A stretch of DNA of 64,000 nt. It comes from Lunularia cruciata. Lineage: Eukaryota > Streptophyta > Marchantiopsida > Lunulariales > Lunulariaceae. Both the position numbers and the translations under genes were made by a program. Shown in pieces: positions 25,645 to 37,045 of the stretch (positions are counted from its first letter, which is position 1; the number at the start of each line of letters is the position of its first letter). Below the pieces are notes generated by a model. The model made no database searches, was not told the DNA's origin, and saw only the letters and a program-made list of their open reading frames with translations. Where the stretch lies: contig OX419759.1 in NCBI GenBank assembly GCA_948567375.1, forward strand, positions 23,227,493 to 23,291,492, given 5' to 3'.

Positions 25645-28600
25645 AACTAGATAGTTTATTTCACAGTATCACAACATGCCCTATAAGCGCATGAACCCCA
25701 GAACACTGAACACTAGAAAGAAGCAGTCGGATTGTCCTAGTCAGTCTGCACGGAAGCACGAGCGATTTCATTGCTGCCCCATGAATTGCAGAAGTAGCTG
25801 GGCAAATGCCATTGCCGAGATTTTATACAATTTAGTGTTTCTGGTCCATAATATAGTGTTTTATTATCATTCAGAAGAGTTTCTTTTGGGAAAGTATATT
25901 GATTAACTAAAAAGAAAAGGGAAAAAAAATCTAAATCTAAATCTAATCGCGGGGTCACGATTACTAATGAACATGAGCTCCAATAGTTCGTATTGAGTTG
26001 GCACGAGAAGTTAGAATTCCTTTACAAAACTGTACGAGTACGAGTGGATTTTCAGATATTCAAAGATTCGGAACATGAGCGGACATTGAACTTAAGACTC
26101 AGTCACTGACACAGTTCTGAATTAAGTAAGATGAAACTTTGAGAACTATCCATCAGAAACTGTAATTTGCATGATGGGACCTGGAGCTCCTAAATACGAT
26201 CCTGTTCCAATTAAGGTTCTGAAAATCAGCTCTGTTGGACACAATGAACCTACATGGTCAATAAGTTGTTTAATCTATATCGCCTAATCCAAGACTCTTT
26301 ACTTTGCTGCTAGATTCGTTCGGAACTTCATGGCTGGTAGTTTTGATCGAGCCGTATTGTTATCTGTCTAATGTGGTCTACAGGTACTCAGTCTTATTAT
26401 TTTGTTGCTGGCCTCAACTCACTAGAACTTGACTCAGATCATTCTGCAATTTCCTGCGCAGTGTACTGTAGTTCTGTAGTTTACTCAAATAATTCTCTTC
26501 CCTGTCCAGTTACAGGACCAACTACAGAAAATCTGTTCACCCGTATGTTCTTGAATTTTCTTTACGTAATTTTACCAAGGAATAACGTACGGGCAAAACC
26601 TAGGTTAAAGAAGATACAGTATCCCCTGATCAGGAGCTCTCCTAAAATGTCAGTTGTTTGTACATACAGCCTACTTCTAGACAAGTCAAGATTGATTCAG
26701 TCACTAACTGAGAAAGTAGGCATGGTTATGTGATTATAGGCACTGACCACGATCTGTATCAGCCTTCCGCAGATTCTGAACATATCGACTGCTATGGAGA
26801 GCAACCTAGACGATCTCATGTCCAATTTGTGTCTAGGAGCTATAAATCTGATTTAAGGACAAAATTCTTGAATGCATACGCGTGCAATTGATTTGACTGA
26901 GTTGGTATTGGACCCAGATTGGAGGCCACGTGGATGTCGACTTATTGGACTACTTAGATCGTTTCACAACAGGTTGTGAACGTGGCTAGCAAGCTTGAGT
27001 ACACGGAAGAATTGTTCGGTTGATGTTAACCTTTAATATTATATTACTGTAAATGGAACAATAGAACTAGTTCTGGTTCGTATACCCGCAGCTCAAAATT
27101 AGTTCCACCCCTGAATCTAGTTTAACAAAACATACTACGTTTCCTAGCCACAACTTCTCAGTAACTACCGAAATTCTATAGAAGTCTGTGGATTCCCGGT
27201 TGGCAGGCTGGTTTTCTCGATTGGAAGGCTAGGTTTCTTAAACAGGTCAATTGAAAGTTTTCAGCGAACACGGTTACTGACTGTAACTTGCTAGCTATAC
27301 TAGAGAGTCCTTGATATCAGTTAGTGCTACGAGTATTATCTACGCCTACACAGACAGTGGCTAAGTTCACGCGACTGCATATTTTCGGCATCGAATCAGA
27401 ATACAGCTCGGTCTTTAGATAGACAAAATCTTGTGTGGTAGCATCAAATATCACTAAGCGAAGCAATCTACCCAGGGTAACATGAGAACTCCAATCGTTA
27501 TAATCATGGTAGTATTAACTAAAAGTGGCGGCACTACTGGTTGTATCAACCAGTAGGACTATGAGGAAACAATATCTGAACTCCCCGGCACGATCTGGTA
27601 GCAAGTCGCACTCATCCTCTTCAGTGCGAACCCTTATACCTCACGGTGGATCGTTTGCCTCGATAAAATTCCATCATAACAACCTCGGTGATTATTGAGT
27701 CCGTGATGAAGCCATCTGGACTCAGATCAATCAAGCGGTCAAATTTCCTCTACCTGCAATTCAAATTGTTCGAATTCTTGACGATCATATGAAATGTTCC
27801 ATTAATATAGTTTACCTGATTAGGTCACGCTGTTCAGAAGCACACTCTATAATACGACTGGTGTGGGCCGCTGAAATCTAGAAGAGAGACTCGTAGCTTG
27901 CTCCGAGATGATGTCAACAAATCCTTCTTTTGACTGCCAAAGCCACCAACGTTTACCACTCCCTCCCTAGATCCACAGAGCTTGAGTATAATCAAGCTTA
28001 CAAACCATGCCTCCGGTAGGTGCACCTGCTTCTATGATCTACAAGTAGTTCTCTTTTGGTCAGGTGTTTGCCAGGTGTTGGGGGGCTAGTTGTAAAACTT
28101 CATGAAATGTCGCATCCAGCTCCGTGATGAAGTGAACCCTTGCTTTTTCAGTACATGTCCTCCACGGCTCTGTTTGATCGGTCGTACAGACATGCGACGT
28201 TGATCACGAGTTCAAGTTTCTCAATCAATCTAACTGGATATGCCACCAGTAAGACTCTACACATCACCATCTTTCACTTTCCACACTAGCCCCACGTAAA
28301 ATTTCATCATGATGTACCAGCGCAATAACTGAACCACTGGACACGGTGTGTTGGAGAGTAATACTTCAATGGTCTTGACAGCAAAAGAAGGACTCGTTGA
28401 CATCATCTAGGATCAAGCGGCAAGAACCTATGAACAACGCGTAATGTTGGTGCACTGTCTCTGGTTGAGGATATTCAAATCCACGGAACCTATGAAAGAA
28501 ACTTGTCAATGAGCCGTCTCCTGAATTAGCATGTAGAAGGTGGCCACTCCTGTCTGTCCAAGAAAAGGTTTGAGAGTGAATCATGTAGTAAGTATATATA

Positions 28601-30982
28601 ATGCTTAATGCGGCAGTTATTAAATCACGGTATAACAACTAGAAGGCAGTCCGCGACGTAAGAGCTGCAGGCAGAAAGAAGCGTATCAGTTCTAATCCCA
28701 TCAGGGGTTATGTTAGTGTGTCTATCTTGCCCTTACTTTGACGTGCAGACAGAACCTTGAAAAGAAAGCAATTCAACGTACAGAAATGAAACCAGGATTA
28801 GCTTGAGGTTCATAGCCTGGGGCTTGAAAGATTGACGGTTGTGGAGGACTGAGAAATGTGTTGTCCGAAAGAAGTTCCCACATACGTGGTATAGAATTGA
28901 CTTGAATGTCATGCATTTTAGAAATTCAACGACTGCACCGTAGTATCTTGAAATCTCTTTTACCATCAAACTACGCCAAAACCAACTCATGTTCCATTGT
29001 ACATGTTATGATGGAGATACTGAAGTGCAGCATATGCAGATATTAATCATGAAATCCTTCCAACAGGATCATCGTTATACGCACAGTGTCATGATCATGC
29101 ACATATTGTCTGCAGACTTATATGTTACTAGCACACCACCACACTTAAAAATCAACGGAATTACTTGGAAGGTGCCATACTTGTACCAGTACTTCACAAT
29201 GTCATGCTTATTTGCAGTCGACAGGTATTGTGTCCGCGGATGACTATCAGTCTTTCGTGACGTACCCTGCATTGAAAACGTGAGATGCGTAGGATGAAAT
29301 GGGACTGGTCCTGAAAACATACGATTTGGCGATTGCAGTTTTCCTTCAGGAAGGAAGTGTACGATTGCTATTTTCTTTCATGAAGAAAGCCGGATTTATA
29401 ATGGCAAGTCAACAGACTTCACATTGATCGCGGCCCAAGTTGCGCCACATTCCCTTTCTCCACACCCGGTTGACGCGGGAGAATCTAGTCAACATTAGAA
29501 AATGCGAGCTTAAAGAGACAGTGGAAAAGGTCTACATGCACGACACATTGACTCCTGTTGAGAAATGACCCGGAGCAAAAGATGGAGCGCTTTGCTCTAA
29601 TTACCCCAGCATCTATACATCTTAAACCGATCCATGTTACGAATTTTAATGTCTGAATGAATCCCCGTATGTTCTGGCTCCAGTCCTATTTTCATCATTT
29701 GACCGAAAAATTTGCACATTTGGTTCAATCGATTTCAGTATCTGTGCATGTGATGTTATAGGTTCTCTGAAGGACAGGAGCATTAATTTACAATTAATTG
29801 GCAAGAAGTAGTTAATGTGTATCAAAAATATTTGTGAACACCCTTGGCATCTAAAAGGACTGTTCTTCTAGTACACATTCAGTTGACTTAAATCAGAACT
29901 CAATCCAGAACCTAAAATCTGATTGCTTATATGGTATGAGAATCAAACATAGAGATTGGCAATTCAGGCTCCAAAAGCCATTGCTCGACATTGAGCTTAC
30001 TGAGCTTGTGAGGAGCTATGCCGTTGCTTGAAGTTGCTATTCCGAGAGGAGCCACGCGCGCATGTGACTTTATCGGATTGAACTTTATCTCATCGGACTT
30101 TATCGAGATGTGACTTTATCGGATGTCCCCAAATTGGAACGATATAGAGAAGATTACCATGGCCCCTGCGCAAGAATGACGCGCACAAATCGACTAATTA
30201 GGTGTAAAAGTGCCAAAATTGCGGAAATCCAACGAATGAAGCAACTGACACAAGCACACGGACAAGATCTGAAAAGACTGAAGTAATCTTCAGCCTTCAG
30301 TCTAGATCTGATTACAATCATCCAATGCATGACTGTGCGCACAATAAGTTGTTTATGTTCTGATGAATCCATTGCACTTACGTGAACCGGTTACATTGGC
30401 GACAACAGTCAAGCATCTCTTCTCGCGCCGAAGGCACTGTCGAAACTTGCATCATTCGTGCTCGCACAGTCGTTAATGTGTTTAAGTGTAATTTCATCTA
30501 ACAGGGCACTGTTGCCTGCATGTACGTGAACAGTAATCAACATGAGAGCAATCCGCTTGTCGTTCAGATTGTCAAATAAGAAACTCTGAAGCCAGAATCC
30601 GACTTCCATACACTTGACTACGCACAAACTAAATTCTCATTAGATTTGCAGATCTAATAATGGGTTTGTATTGATTGTGCTTATAACTTGTGGACATGTT
30701 CTAATTAAGCTGAATAATCAGACATCCCCAAAGTTGCGGGACGTTCCTATTTGGATTCGAGTCAATGTCCGACACGGCTCTTGCTAGACCATGAAGTATC
30801 GTCGCTCTTGGGAATATCGAATCCCAACTGTTGATCGCCAATCCTCCACGATCTAAATATGCAATAAGATCATGATGAAATCCCGTCAGTCAGTCAGTCA
30901 ACCCACCTACTGTTTCCTGTTAGGAAGACGTAATAAACAACTTGAATTAACGTTATCTTGAGAAGAATAAAAAGAAGAAAAA
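25645..30982. other. Spacer, no gene recognised
   Basis: Base composition is more even than in the AT-rich spacers. The longest frame is 26371-26733 (plus, 120 codons) with no domain seen. Frames at 28366-28638, 28733-28990 and 28989-29243 overlap on opposite strands and are not convincing. A short (TAAATC)n run lies at 25929-25946, and there is a TTATCGGA-type repetition at 30068-30122. Confidence 0.5.
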
Positions 30983-31060
30983 AGGCGACCGCGTAGGAAA
31001 AATGAAGGATGGGAAGACCCCATCAAGCCGTACAAGGGAGAGAAAAAAAGGTAACACAGA
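30983..31060 (+). repeat. Dispersed repeat G, copy 5
   Basis: GGCGACCGCGTAGGAA, then GGATGGGAAGACCCCATCAA and GCCGTACAAGGGAGAG. This is the closest match to copy 1. Confidence 0.6.
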
Positions 31061-31346
31061 GAAGAATCACATCGTAATGTGAACCAATTCTGACAGTTAA
31101 TCCACTACAGTAATAGTGACATTGTTTCTTTGTCACAACGAAACAATGTCGCGATGTCTTCTGAGGAGGCAATCAAAGCTTTTGCCCTAAATCTCTCTGG
31201 ACCATTCCTATTTTTCCTTCCTGATTCAATTGAAAGTATCTAAGATCTAGAGGAGAGTGTGTTCTCGGCTCATCTAAGATATTTTGATGTAGATTAAATA
31301 TCACGGTAGAAAATATTGTGTACTTTCCACAAACTTCTTGGAGAAT

Positions 31347-31738
31347 TCATCTGCAGAAATCAATAGATACCACAATCTATCCTTTTATTCTTCTAACTTA
31401 GAATATTGAGCCTAATATGGAGATTGTTCAGATATACGTTTGTGTCTTTGGAAAGGGCCACCGCGTAGAAATTTTTCTACGCGGTGGCCCTTTCCACAAG
31501 AAGGAAAAGACTTGGGGGTAAAGGATGTTATGTTTGGCTTGTCAAGAGCTCTTGACAAGCCAAACATAACATCCTTTACCCCCAAGTCTTTTACTTCTCG
31601 TTATTCAACGCGGTGGCCCTTTCCAAAGACACAAACATATATCTGAACAATCTCCATATTAGGCTCAATCTTCTAAGTTAGAAGAATAAAAGGATAGATC
31701 GTGGTATCTATTGATTTCTGCACATGAATTCTCCAAAA
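31347..31738. repeat. Large near-perfect palindrome with a nested hairpin
   Basis: The centre lies between 31548 and 31549. The innermost 44 bp on each side (31505-31548 and 31549-31592) are perfectly complementary with no loop. The outer arms (about 31349-31466 and 31608-31735) pair almost perfectly. The left arm has an extra insert that makes its own 22-bp hairpin (31450-31471 with 31474-31495, GCCACCGCGTAGAAA...). It lies directly left of the copia LTR. A transcript would fold into long double-stranded RNA. It could be a foldback element, a MITE or a small-RNA precursor; I cannot tell which. The open frame at 31440-31646 is a consequence of the palindrome. Confidence 0.9.
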
Positions 31739-31976
31739 GCGAGTCCGTTGCTTGTCACTTGTCTAGAAGTTCAAGTGGATGACAGTGATGGACATTTTAT
31801 AATGCATATATATGTGCAATGAGAAATAAAGGCTGGTGTGAGCCTGTTTCAGTCTAGGACAAAGCTTCCGGGATAGGGAGTGAACCACGTTATAAACTAT
31901 TAGTCCTCTGATTTTCTGTTTAATATGGTTGTCATGTGCTATCGTGAGAGGTACTAGGGACTCTATTTTTCTAACA
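31739..31976 (+). repeat. Truncated 5' LTR of the copia element
   Basis: Ends GGGACTCTATTTTTCTAACA directly before the primer site. The expected TGTTAGAAA start is missing. The left boundary coincides with the end of the palindrome at 31738, so the upstream part was lost or replaced there. Confidence 0.7.
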
Positions 31977-31978
31977 AT

Positions 31979-31990
31979 TGGTATCAGAGC
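31979..31990 (+). promoter_or_regulatory. Primer binding site, initiator Met tRNA
   Basis: TGGTATCAGAGC lies two bases after the LTR end and is a perfect match to the standard plant retrotransposon site. Confidence 0.9.
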
Positions 31991-32066
31991 TTAGTTGGTC
32001 CTGAAGAGGGACTTAAGATCTGAGGGTGTTGTGAAGAGGGTCAAGAAGCAAGTCCACAGCAAAGCA

Positions 32067-32692
32067 ATGGCAGGGGTGATATCTATATCAAATGCTAAAT
32101 TTGCAGTGTAGAAGTTTAATGGGAAAAACAATTTTGGACTTTGGCAACTGAAGATGAAGTACCTTCTTGTTAAGCAAGGACTACATAGAGCACTAAAGAA
32201 AAAACAGGATGACAAAAGTAACGAGGATGAAGAAGATGAAGATGCAGATCTCAAAGCTATTAGCACTATTTGGTTGAACCTTGCTGATGAAATGCTATAC
32301 AATGTTATGAATGAGGAGTCTGCACCAAAATTATAGGCCAAACTGGAGAATCTTTATATGACATTGAAGAATTGAAAAATTGAAAAGTCATTGAAAAATA
32401 GACTGTATCTTAAACAGAAGTTGTATATGTTGCAGATGAAGGAAGGCCAAAGTATTATGGAGCACTTCAATGCTTTCAACAAAATCATTTGTGAGTTGAT
32501 GAGCATAGAGGTCAAGTTAGAAGAGTAGGATAAGGCATTGCTGTTATTGACTTCACTTTCTCCTTCATATGAGCATCTGGTCACAACTCTTCTATATGGG
32601 AAGGATGATATAAACTGTGAGGAAGTCACTTCAGCATTATTGTCCAATGAGATACAAAAAAGACCCAACCCAAGAAAAGACAAATCTAGAGG
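32067..32692 (+). pseudogene. Ty1/copia gag, N-terminal part
   Basis: Starts at ATG 32067 (MAGVISISNAKFAV). It continues through FNGKNNFGLWQLKMKYLL and LADEMLYNVMNEESA to MKEGQSIMEHLNAFN and LLTSLSPSYEHLVTTLLYGK, the classic copia gag (UBN2-like) order. There is a TAG after about 14 codons, another at 32334, one near 32527 and at least one frame change near 32375, so it cannot be translated whole. It stops at the CTCTA duplication where element A inserted; the zinc knuckle follows at 54604. Gag forms the particle that packages the element RNA. Confidence 0.85.
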
Positions 32693-32697
32693 CTCTA

Positions 32698-33122
32698 TAT
32701 AAAAGATCGAATCTGAGGAGAGAAATAGGAGAATGGAAACTCACATTGGGACACTTGAATGAGTGAAAACTCAGAATGCCTAGCATTAGCTTCGGCTTTG
32801 GTATTTATAGGTAGCATACAAGGCCCTTGAGAAGCTTCTCAAGAAGCTTCCTTGAGCCGCTTTCTTAGAGTGCAAGCCAAGTTAACTAGGAAGCTTCTCA
32901 AGAAACTTCTTTCTAGAAGTTGCCTACTTGATGTGCAAGCTAAGCTAATTAGAAGCTTCTAGAAGTTTCTTTCTAGAAGCTACCTGCTTGGGGCGCAAGT
33001 TAAGTAGTCGTGAAGCTTCCCAAGAAGCTTCCTAGATACTTTTGGAATATTCTAGACTAATTTGGCTTATTCCCTACTTTGTTAGCCTTACTAGCTATGT
33101 TGCTAAACTCCACACTGATACA
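32698..33122 (-). repeat. Family A LTR (3' LTR of the outer element)
   Basis: About 425 bp, starting TATAAAAGATC (family TGTAAAAGACC) and ending ACTGATACA on the plus strand. The duplication CTCTA precedes it. It carries four consecutive alternating GAA/TTC heat-shock units at 32952-32969 and more around 32831-32900. A TATA box (CTATAAATACC on the minus strand, near 32806-32816) lies downstream of them in the element's sense. Confidence 0.9.
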
Positions 33123-34208
33123 TATTCCCCCACCGCTAGTTGGTGACGTCTTTGTCGCCATTGAAGCTTCAAACTCTTGGATGGCCGTCTATGCATTCTA
33201 GAGGTGAGAAAGAGATTCCCATGTGGCATCATGAAGGGGATACCCTTTCCAAAGGACCTTGTACTCCGTATGTTGGCGGTATCCTCGTTGGATGTGGCGA
33301 CGTGCAAGGATACAATCAACTTTGTACTCCTCATGATCATTTATAGGGATTTGGGGAGGAGGAGGTTGGACTCAAGAGGAGAAAGAAGAGGGATTATGAA
33401 CAAAGGGTTTCAATTTGGAAACATGAAAGATAGGATGGATACGCATATGAGAAGGCAAAGCAAGTCGATAAACAACAAGAGAGACAATTGGGTGACATCA
33501 AAAGGTCCTATCCAATTAGGGGCAAGTTTACAAACTTGGGTATCAAGTGGGAGGGATAGATTACTAGAGGATAACATAACTTTATCACCAACTTCAAAGG
33601 TGAGATCATGACGATGATGGTACCCATATTGTTTTTGATGATTCTGAGCAACAAGGAGGTGAGATTTGGCTTGTTGGAGAGATTCGGAGATGGCGGTCAA
33701 GAAGGTTGAAGTATGGGGGGCTTGAGATGGAGGGGCAGCAAGAAGAGAATCTAGGACAAGCTGATCTTGGCCAAAATTGAGAAAGAAAGGAGAGAATCCG
33801 GTGCTTGCCTATTTAGAATTATTGTATGCAAACTCCGCAATTGCAAGACATTGATCTCAATTGGTATGGTGAATGTTGACGAAGGCACAAAGCATATCTT
33901 CCAATGTGCAATTTTCACATTCAGTTTGTCCATCAATTTGAGGATGATAGGTTGTGGACAAAGCAAGCTTGGTGCCAAGTAGTTAGAAGAATGCTTGCCA
34001 AAACTTTCCCGTGAAGCGAGGATCACGGTTGAAGATGAGTACACATGGCATCCCATGATGTTTGAAGACATTATCAAAGTAGAGTTGCGCCAAGGTTGAG
34101 GCATCCACAATATCAATTGTTGGTGCCAAATGGATTTGCTTACTAAGCTTATCCACAAACACCACAACTGGTGTATGACCTTGTTGTGTCCTGGGTAAAG
34201 AGGTGATG
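33123..34208 (-). pseudogene. Family A integrase core, C-terminus and chromodomain
   Basis: From 34208 leftwards: integrase core text (VVVFVDKLSKQIHLAPT, YFDNVFKHHGMPCVLIF, DPRFTGKFWQA), the C-terminal domain (DLTFEVGDKVMLSSSNL, LAPNWIGPF), then a chromodomain (HEEY start near 33330; WKGYPLHDATWESL near 33240-33200), then the 3' LTR. Integrase inserts the cDNA; a chromodomain is thought to steer it to heterochromatin. Stops are present, for example at the positions of NA*TAIQEF near 33185. The N-terminal zinc domain is missing because the sequence ends abruptly at the A' LTR. Plus-strand frames at 33140-33611 are shadows. Confidence 0.85.
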
Positions 34209-34278
34209 TGTAACAATATGGAGTTTAGCGATGAAGTTAGTCGGGCTTACGAAGTAGCACATAAGACAAAGTAGCCTA

Positions 34279-34366
34279 GAATATTCTAGAAGTATCTAGG
34301 AAGCTTCTTGGGAAGCTTCCTGGCTAGCTTAGCTTGCACCTCAAGTAAGTAGCTTCTAGAAGCTTC
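34279..34366 (+). promoter_or_regulatory. Heat-shock-element-like array in the family A LTR
   Basis: GAATATTCTAGAA at 34279-34291 is three perfectly spaced alternating GAA/TTC units. TTCTAGAAGCTTC at 34354-34366 is another three. Heat-shock factors bind inverted GAA units repeated every 5 bp, and three units are enough. The array lies 140-230 bp upstream of the LTR TATA box. The match is seen directly; heat inducibility is inferred. Confidence 0.65.
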
Positions 34367-34508
34367 CAACTAGCTTAGCTTGCACACCAAGTAGACAGCT
34401 TCTAAAAGGAAACTTCTTAAAAAGCTTCCTAGTTAACTTGGCTTGCACTCTAAGAAAGCGGCTTGAGGAAACTTCTTGAGAAGCTTCTCAAGGGCCTTGT
34501 ATGCTACC

Positions 34509-34516
34509 TATAAATA
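34509..34516 (+). promoter_or_regulatory. TATA box of the family A LTR
   Basis: TATAAATA in the context CTACCTATAAATACCAAAGCC, conserved in all five family A LTRs of the window. It lies about 105 bp before the LTR end, the usual place for the U3/R promoter. Confidence 0.7.
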
Positions 34517-34620
34517 CCAAAGCCAAAGCTCATGCTAGACATTTGGAGTTTTTCCTCATTCAAGTGTCCCAATGTGAGTTTCCATTCTCCTATTTCTCTC
34601 CTCGGATTTGGTCTTTTACA

Positions 34621-34852
34621 TTGGTATCAGAGTAGGAATGGGATAGATGGAATTTATGGACCAGGTCCACTTCCACCAAACCATTGGGATTTTTGCATCC
34701 AAATACTACCCAAACATCGTTTCACACAGTTCATCACCTCGCACTTTGGACAAGATTTTCTACATATGATCACCATATTTGAGGAACCCTTGGTGCTTCC
34801 GGTTGTAACTTATGGAGAACAGTGGATGTGTTGTTTTTATGTTTTAATAAAT
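34621..34852 (+). pseudogene. Family A leader reading frame
   Basis: Open from the end of the LTR to the stop at 34850-34852. It contains the conserved stretch SHFGQDFLHMITIFEEPLVL followed by PVVTYGEQW and a terminal YVLIN. The same frame exists in the outer copy (53951-54180, minus) and ends at the same stop, and related text occurs in families D and C. The gag region follows in other frames. The stop being shared by two diverged copies suggests it is original, so this may be a genuine short upstream ORF rather than a broken gag start. Confidence 0.5.
34622..34632 (+). promoter_or_regulatory. Primer binding site of A', initiator Met tRNA
   Basis: TGGTATCAGAG begins one base after the LTR end. 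The minus-strand sister site is at 54176-54187. Confidence 0.85.
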
Positions 34853-34865
34853 TAGATAGATTGGG

Positions 34866-36560
34866 GATGGTGTGATAGAGGAGCAACCATAGCGGCAATA
34901 CCTGATGTTATCCTTGCTATGCAACAACAAATCGAGCGCCTTACTCAATTGTTGGATGAACAAGATCTTTGACGACAAGAGCAGGTGGAGAGAGTACCAA
35001 TCCAAGAAGGAGAAGACTGGATCAGATTTTGTAAACCCAAGGTATTCGAAGGCAAGAATCTCCCGTGTGTAGTGGAGAATTTTGTATGATTGCGAACATT
35101 ATTTTGAAGCTACCAATCTACAAGACAAGCAAAAACAGATTCTCTTGGCTTCTAGCCAATTGGATGGAGTAGCAAAGCTATGGTGGAGATTCCAAGTGGA
35201 GCGAGCCAAATGACAAATGGTTACACCAATCTTGACATGGGCAGAATTCAAGAGTGCAATAATTAGTTGATTCTAAACTATAAATGCCACACAAGTTGCA
35301 TGAGATAAGTTGGCAGAGTTGAAACAGATTGACTGTGTAAGAAGTTACATCACGCAGTTCTAAAACACCATCATGCAAATTCCAAATATATTAGAAGGTG
35401 AAGCTCTGGATCAATTCATGAGGGGCTTGAAGGCGAGAACCAAATTAGAGGTAACCATGCAAGAGCCACAACACTTGGAGGAAGCCATGCGGTTGGCCGA
35501 ACGTTTTGATTCCTTGGTGACAACAACTTGGTCTTGACCTCCACCTCCACAAAGCCTACCAATACACTACACACAAGTGGAGGAGCCAACACCAATGGAG
35601 ATTGATGCAATTCAACAAAGACCACTTAGCACGGCAGATAGGGAGAAACTATGACAAAATGGTGGTTGTTTTTATTATCACCAGTTGGAGCATCGCATTG
35701 CTAAATGTCCACTCAAGACTGGATGACCTCGACAAGTTGCCCAAGTGGAGGTTGTGTGTAATACTCCAAGGACAAGAGAAGAGAGAAAACACAGATTGCA
35801 CACTCAAACATTCGATGCCCCAAGGGAGCACCTTCTCTTTATTATATAGACAAAGAGGATCTCATCCAAGGAAGCTCCACCATAGGATTAGGCACACAGA
35901 TAGGTGACATGTCAGCAAGCTCCACCCTTGGATTACTTACTTGGATGGGTGACCTGTCTGGTCTAGGTCCTATCTGGTTGGTCAAACAAGCTTTGACCGG
36001 AGGGAATCTTTTAGGGAATCTTCCTGTAGGAATCTCAGAATCACATGAGTAAGGTACCGTTGGAAAGCTCTCGGCAAGAAAAATCAGGGGGGAGGGAAGG
36101 CCAGCCTTTCCTCTATTGGGGGGGGAATCTGCACATTTTCGAGGCCTAATTCATCCGTTTAGGCCTCCGAAATTGCCTTCAAAGATTTCAGGCATATTTC
36201 GGTTCCTACTCTATTAGTAGAAGTCCCCTTTTGGTGATACCTCTTTCTGATCTGTTTAGTCCATCATGTGTAACATCCTTCTAGATGTTACCAAACCAAT
36301 TCTCACCTTTAAATCATATGTCTAGCTATTGGTTCTAAGGTTCTCAAGTCTATTTCGGTTTCTGCCCTATTAGTAGAAGTACTCTTTTGGTGATACTTCT
36401 ATCTGATATATTTTGACCATCATGTATAACATCATTCTAGATGTTACCAAACCGAATTTCACATCTAGATCATATGGCTAACCCTTGGTATTACATTGTG
36501 GAGCGGAATGATCAAAAAAACAAAGAATCCTAGTAGGAGATTTCAAGCCGCCTATTGGGA
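34866..36560 (+). pseudogene. Family A gag, broken
   Basis: Gag text begins near 34890 (AAIPDVILAMQQQIERLTQL) and continues through DCEHYFEATNLQDKQKQILL, a matrix/capsid-like part around 35270-35500 (VRSYI-QF, LDQFMRGLKA, EAMRLAERFDSL) and a zinc knuckle near 35667 (CFYYHQLEHRIAKC). The knuckle's second cysteine is replaced by tyrosine. Several stops and frame changes break it. A family D solo LTR interrupts it at 35757-36495; gag text resumes at 36496 (VERNDQK). Confidence 0.75.
35757..36495 (-). repeat. Solo LTR of family D
   Basis: 739 bp bounded by TGTAATACTCC and GGTATTACA, with a perfect 5-bp duplication TTGTG on each side (35752-35756 and 36496-36500). It matches the LTR at 459-1180 in reverse orientation. 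The gag reading continues across it once it is removed, so this is a clean insertion followed by LTR-LTR recombination. Confidence 0.92.
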
Positions 36561-36562
36561 GC

Positions 36563-36952
36563 TTGATTAGTTCCAATGGGATTGAAGGCTCGACCTATGC
36601 AAGTTTACTTCACTTGCAAGGTATGATATCTAATCAGGGTTGCAGGATTTTGGTTGATTTTGGAAGTTTAGAGAATTGCATGTCTATGCAAGTAGCAAAG
36701 GAATTAGGTATTCCTATCAAGCCAGTGATTGGAAGTAGTTTGATCATGGCGGATGGTAGAACGGGTTTTGCATTCCGCACCTCACATCCTATTACCTTCA
36801 AGATTGGGAAGGAGTATTTGGAGTGTATGAGATTTGTAGTGGCACCTCTACACTATGATATCATTCTGGGTCTACCTTGGCTTGAACATCATAAGGTTCA
36901 ATTTGATTGGACCCAACGCCAAATTCAAGTACAACACCAAGGTAGGAAATTC
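36563..36952 (+). pseudogene. Family A aspartic protease domain
   Basis: GCRILVDFGSLENCMSMQVA carries the protease loop, but the expected D-S/T-G is D-F-G here, and D-S-K in the outer copy at 42530. Downstream are LIMADGR and YDIILGLPWLEHH, the usual second half of the fold (I-LG-PWL). The family uses this to cut the polyprotein. The frame is open over 130 codons, but the active-site change and the stop at 36953 make it inactive. Confidence 0.8.
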
Positions 36953-37045
36953 TGATTAGGTTGTCTGGCACCTCTGAGTAAGACACCTAAGAATAGTCAG
37001 TCCCAAGATGGGAAGTTTCTCAAGAAGGTAGCCATAGAGAAAACC

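Larger units (their letters stand above)
34209..34620 (+). repeat. Family A LTR (5' LTR of A')
   Basis: 412 bp, TGTAACAATATGG ... GGTCTTTTACA, followed directly by the primer site. It is internally built from diverged repeats of the type AAGCTTCTAGAAGCTTCC plus TAGCTTAGCTTGCAC. The promoter region (heat-shock-like units, then TATAAATA) is listed separately. Confidence 0.93.

Noticed and set aside
31440-31646. 68-codon plus frame in the palindrome
   Set aside because: It runs across both arms and its two halves mirror each other, so it is a by-product of the inverted repeat.
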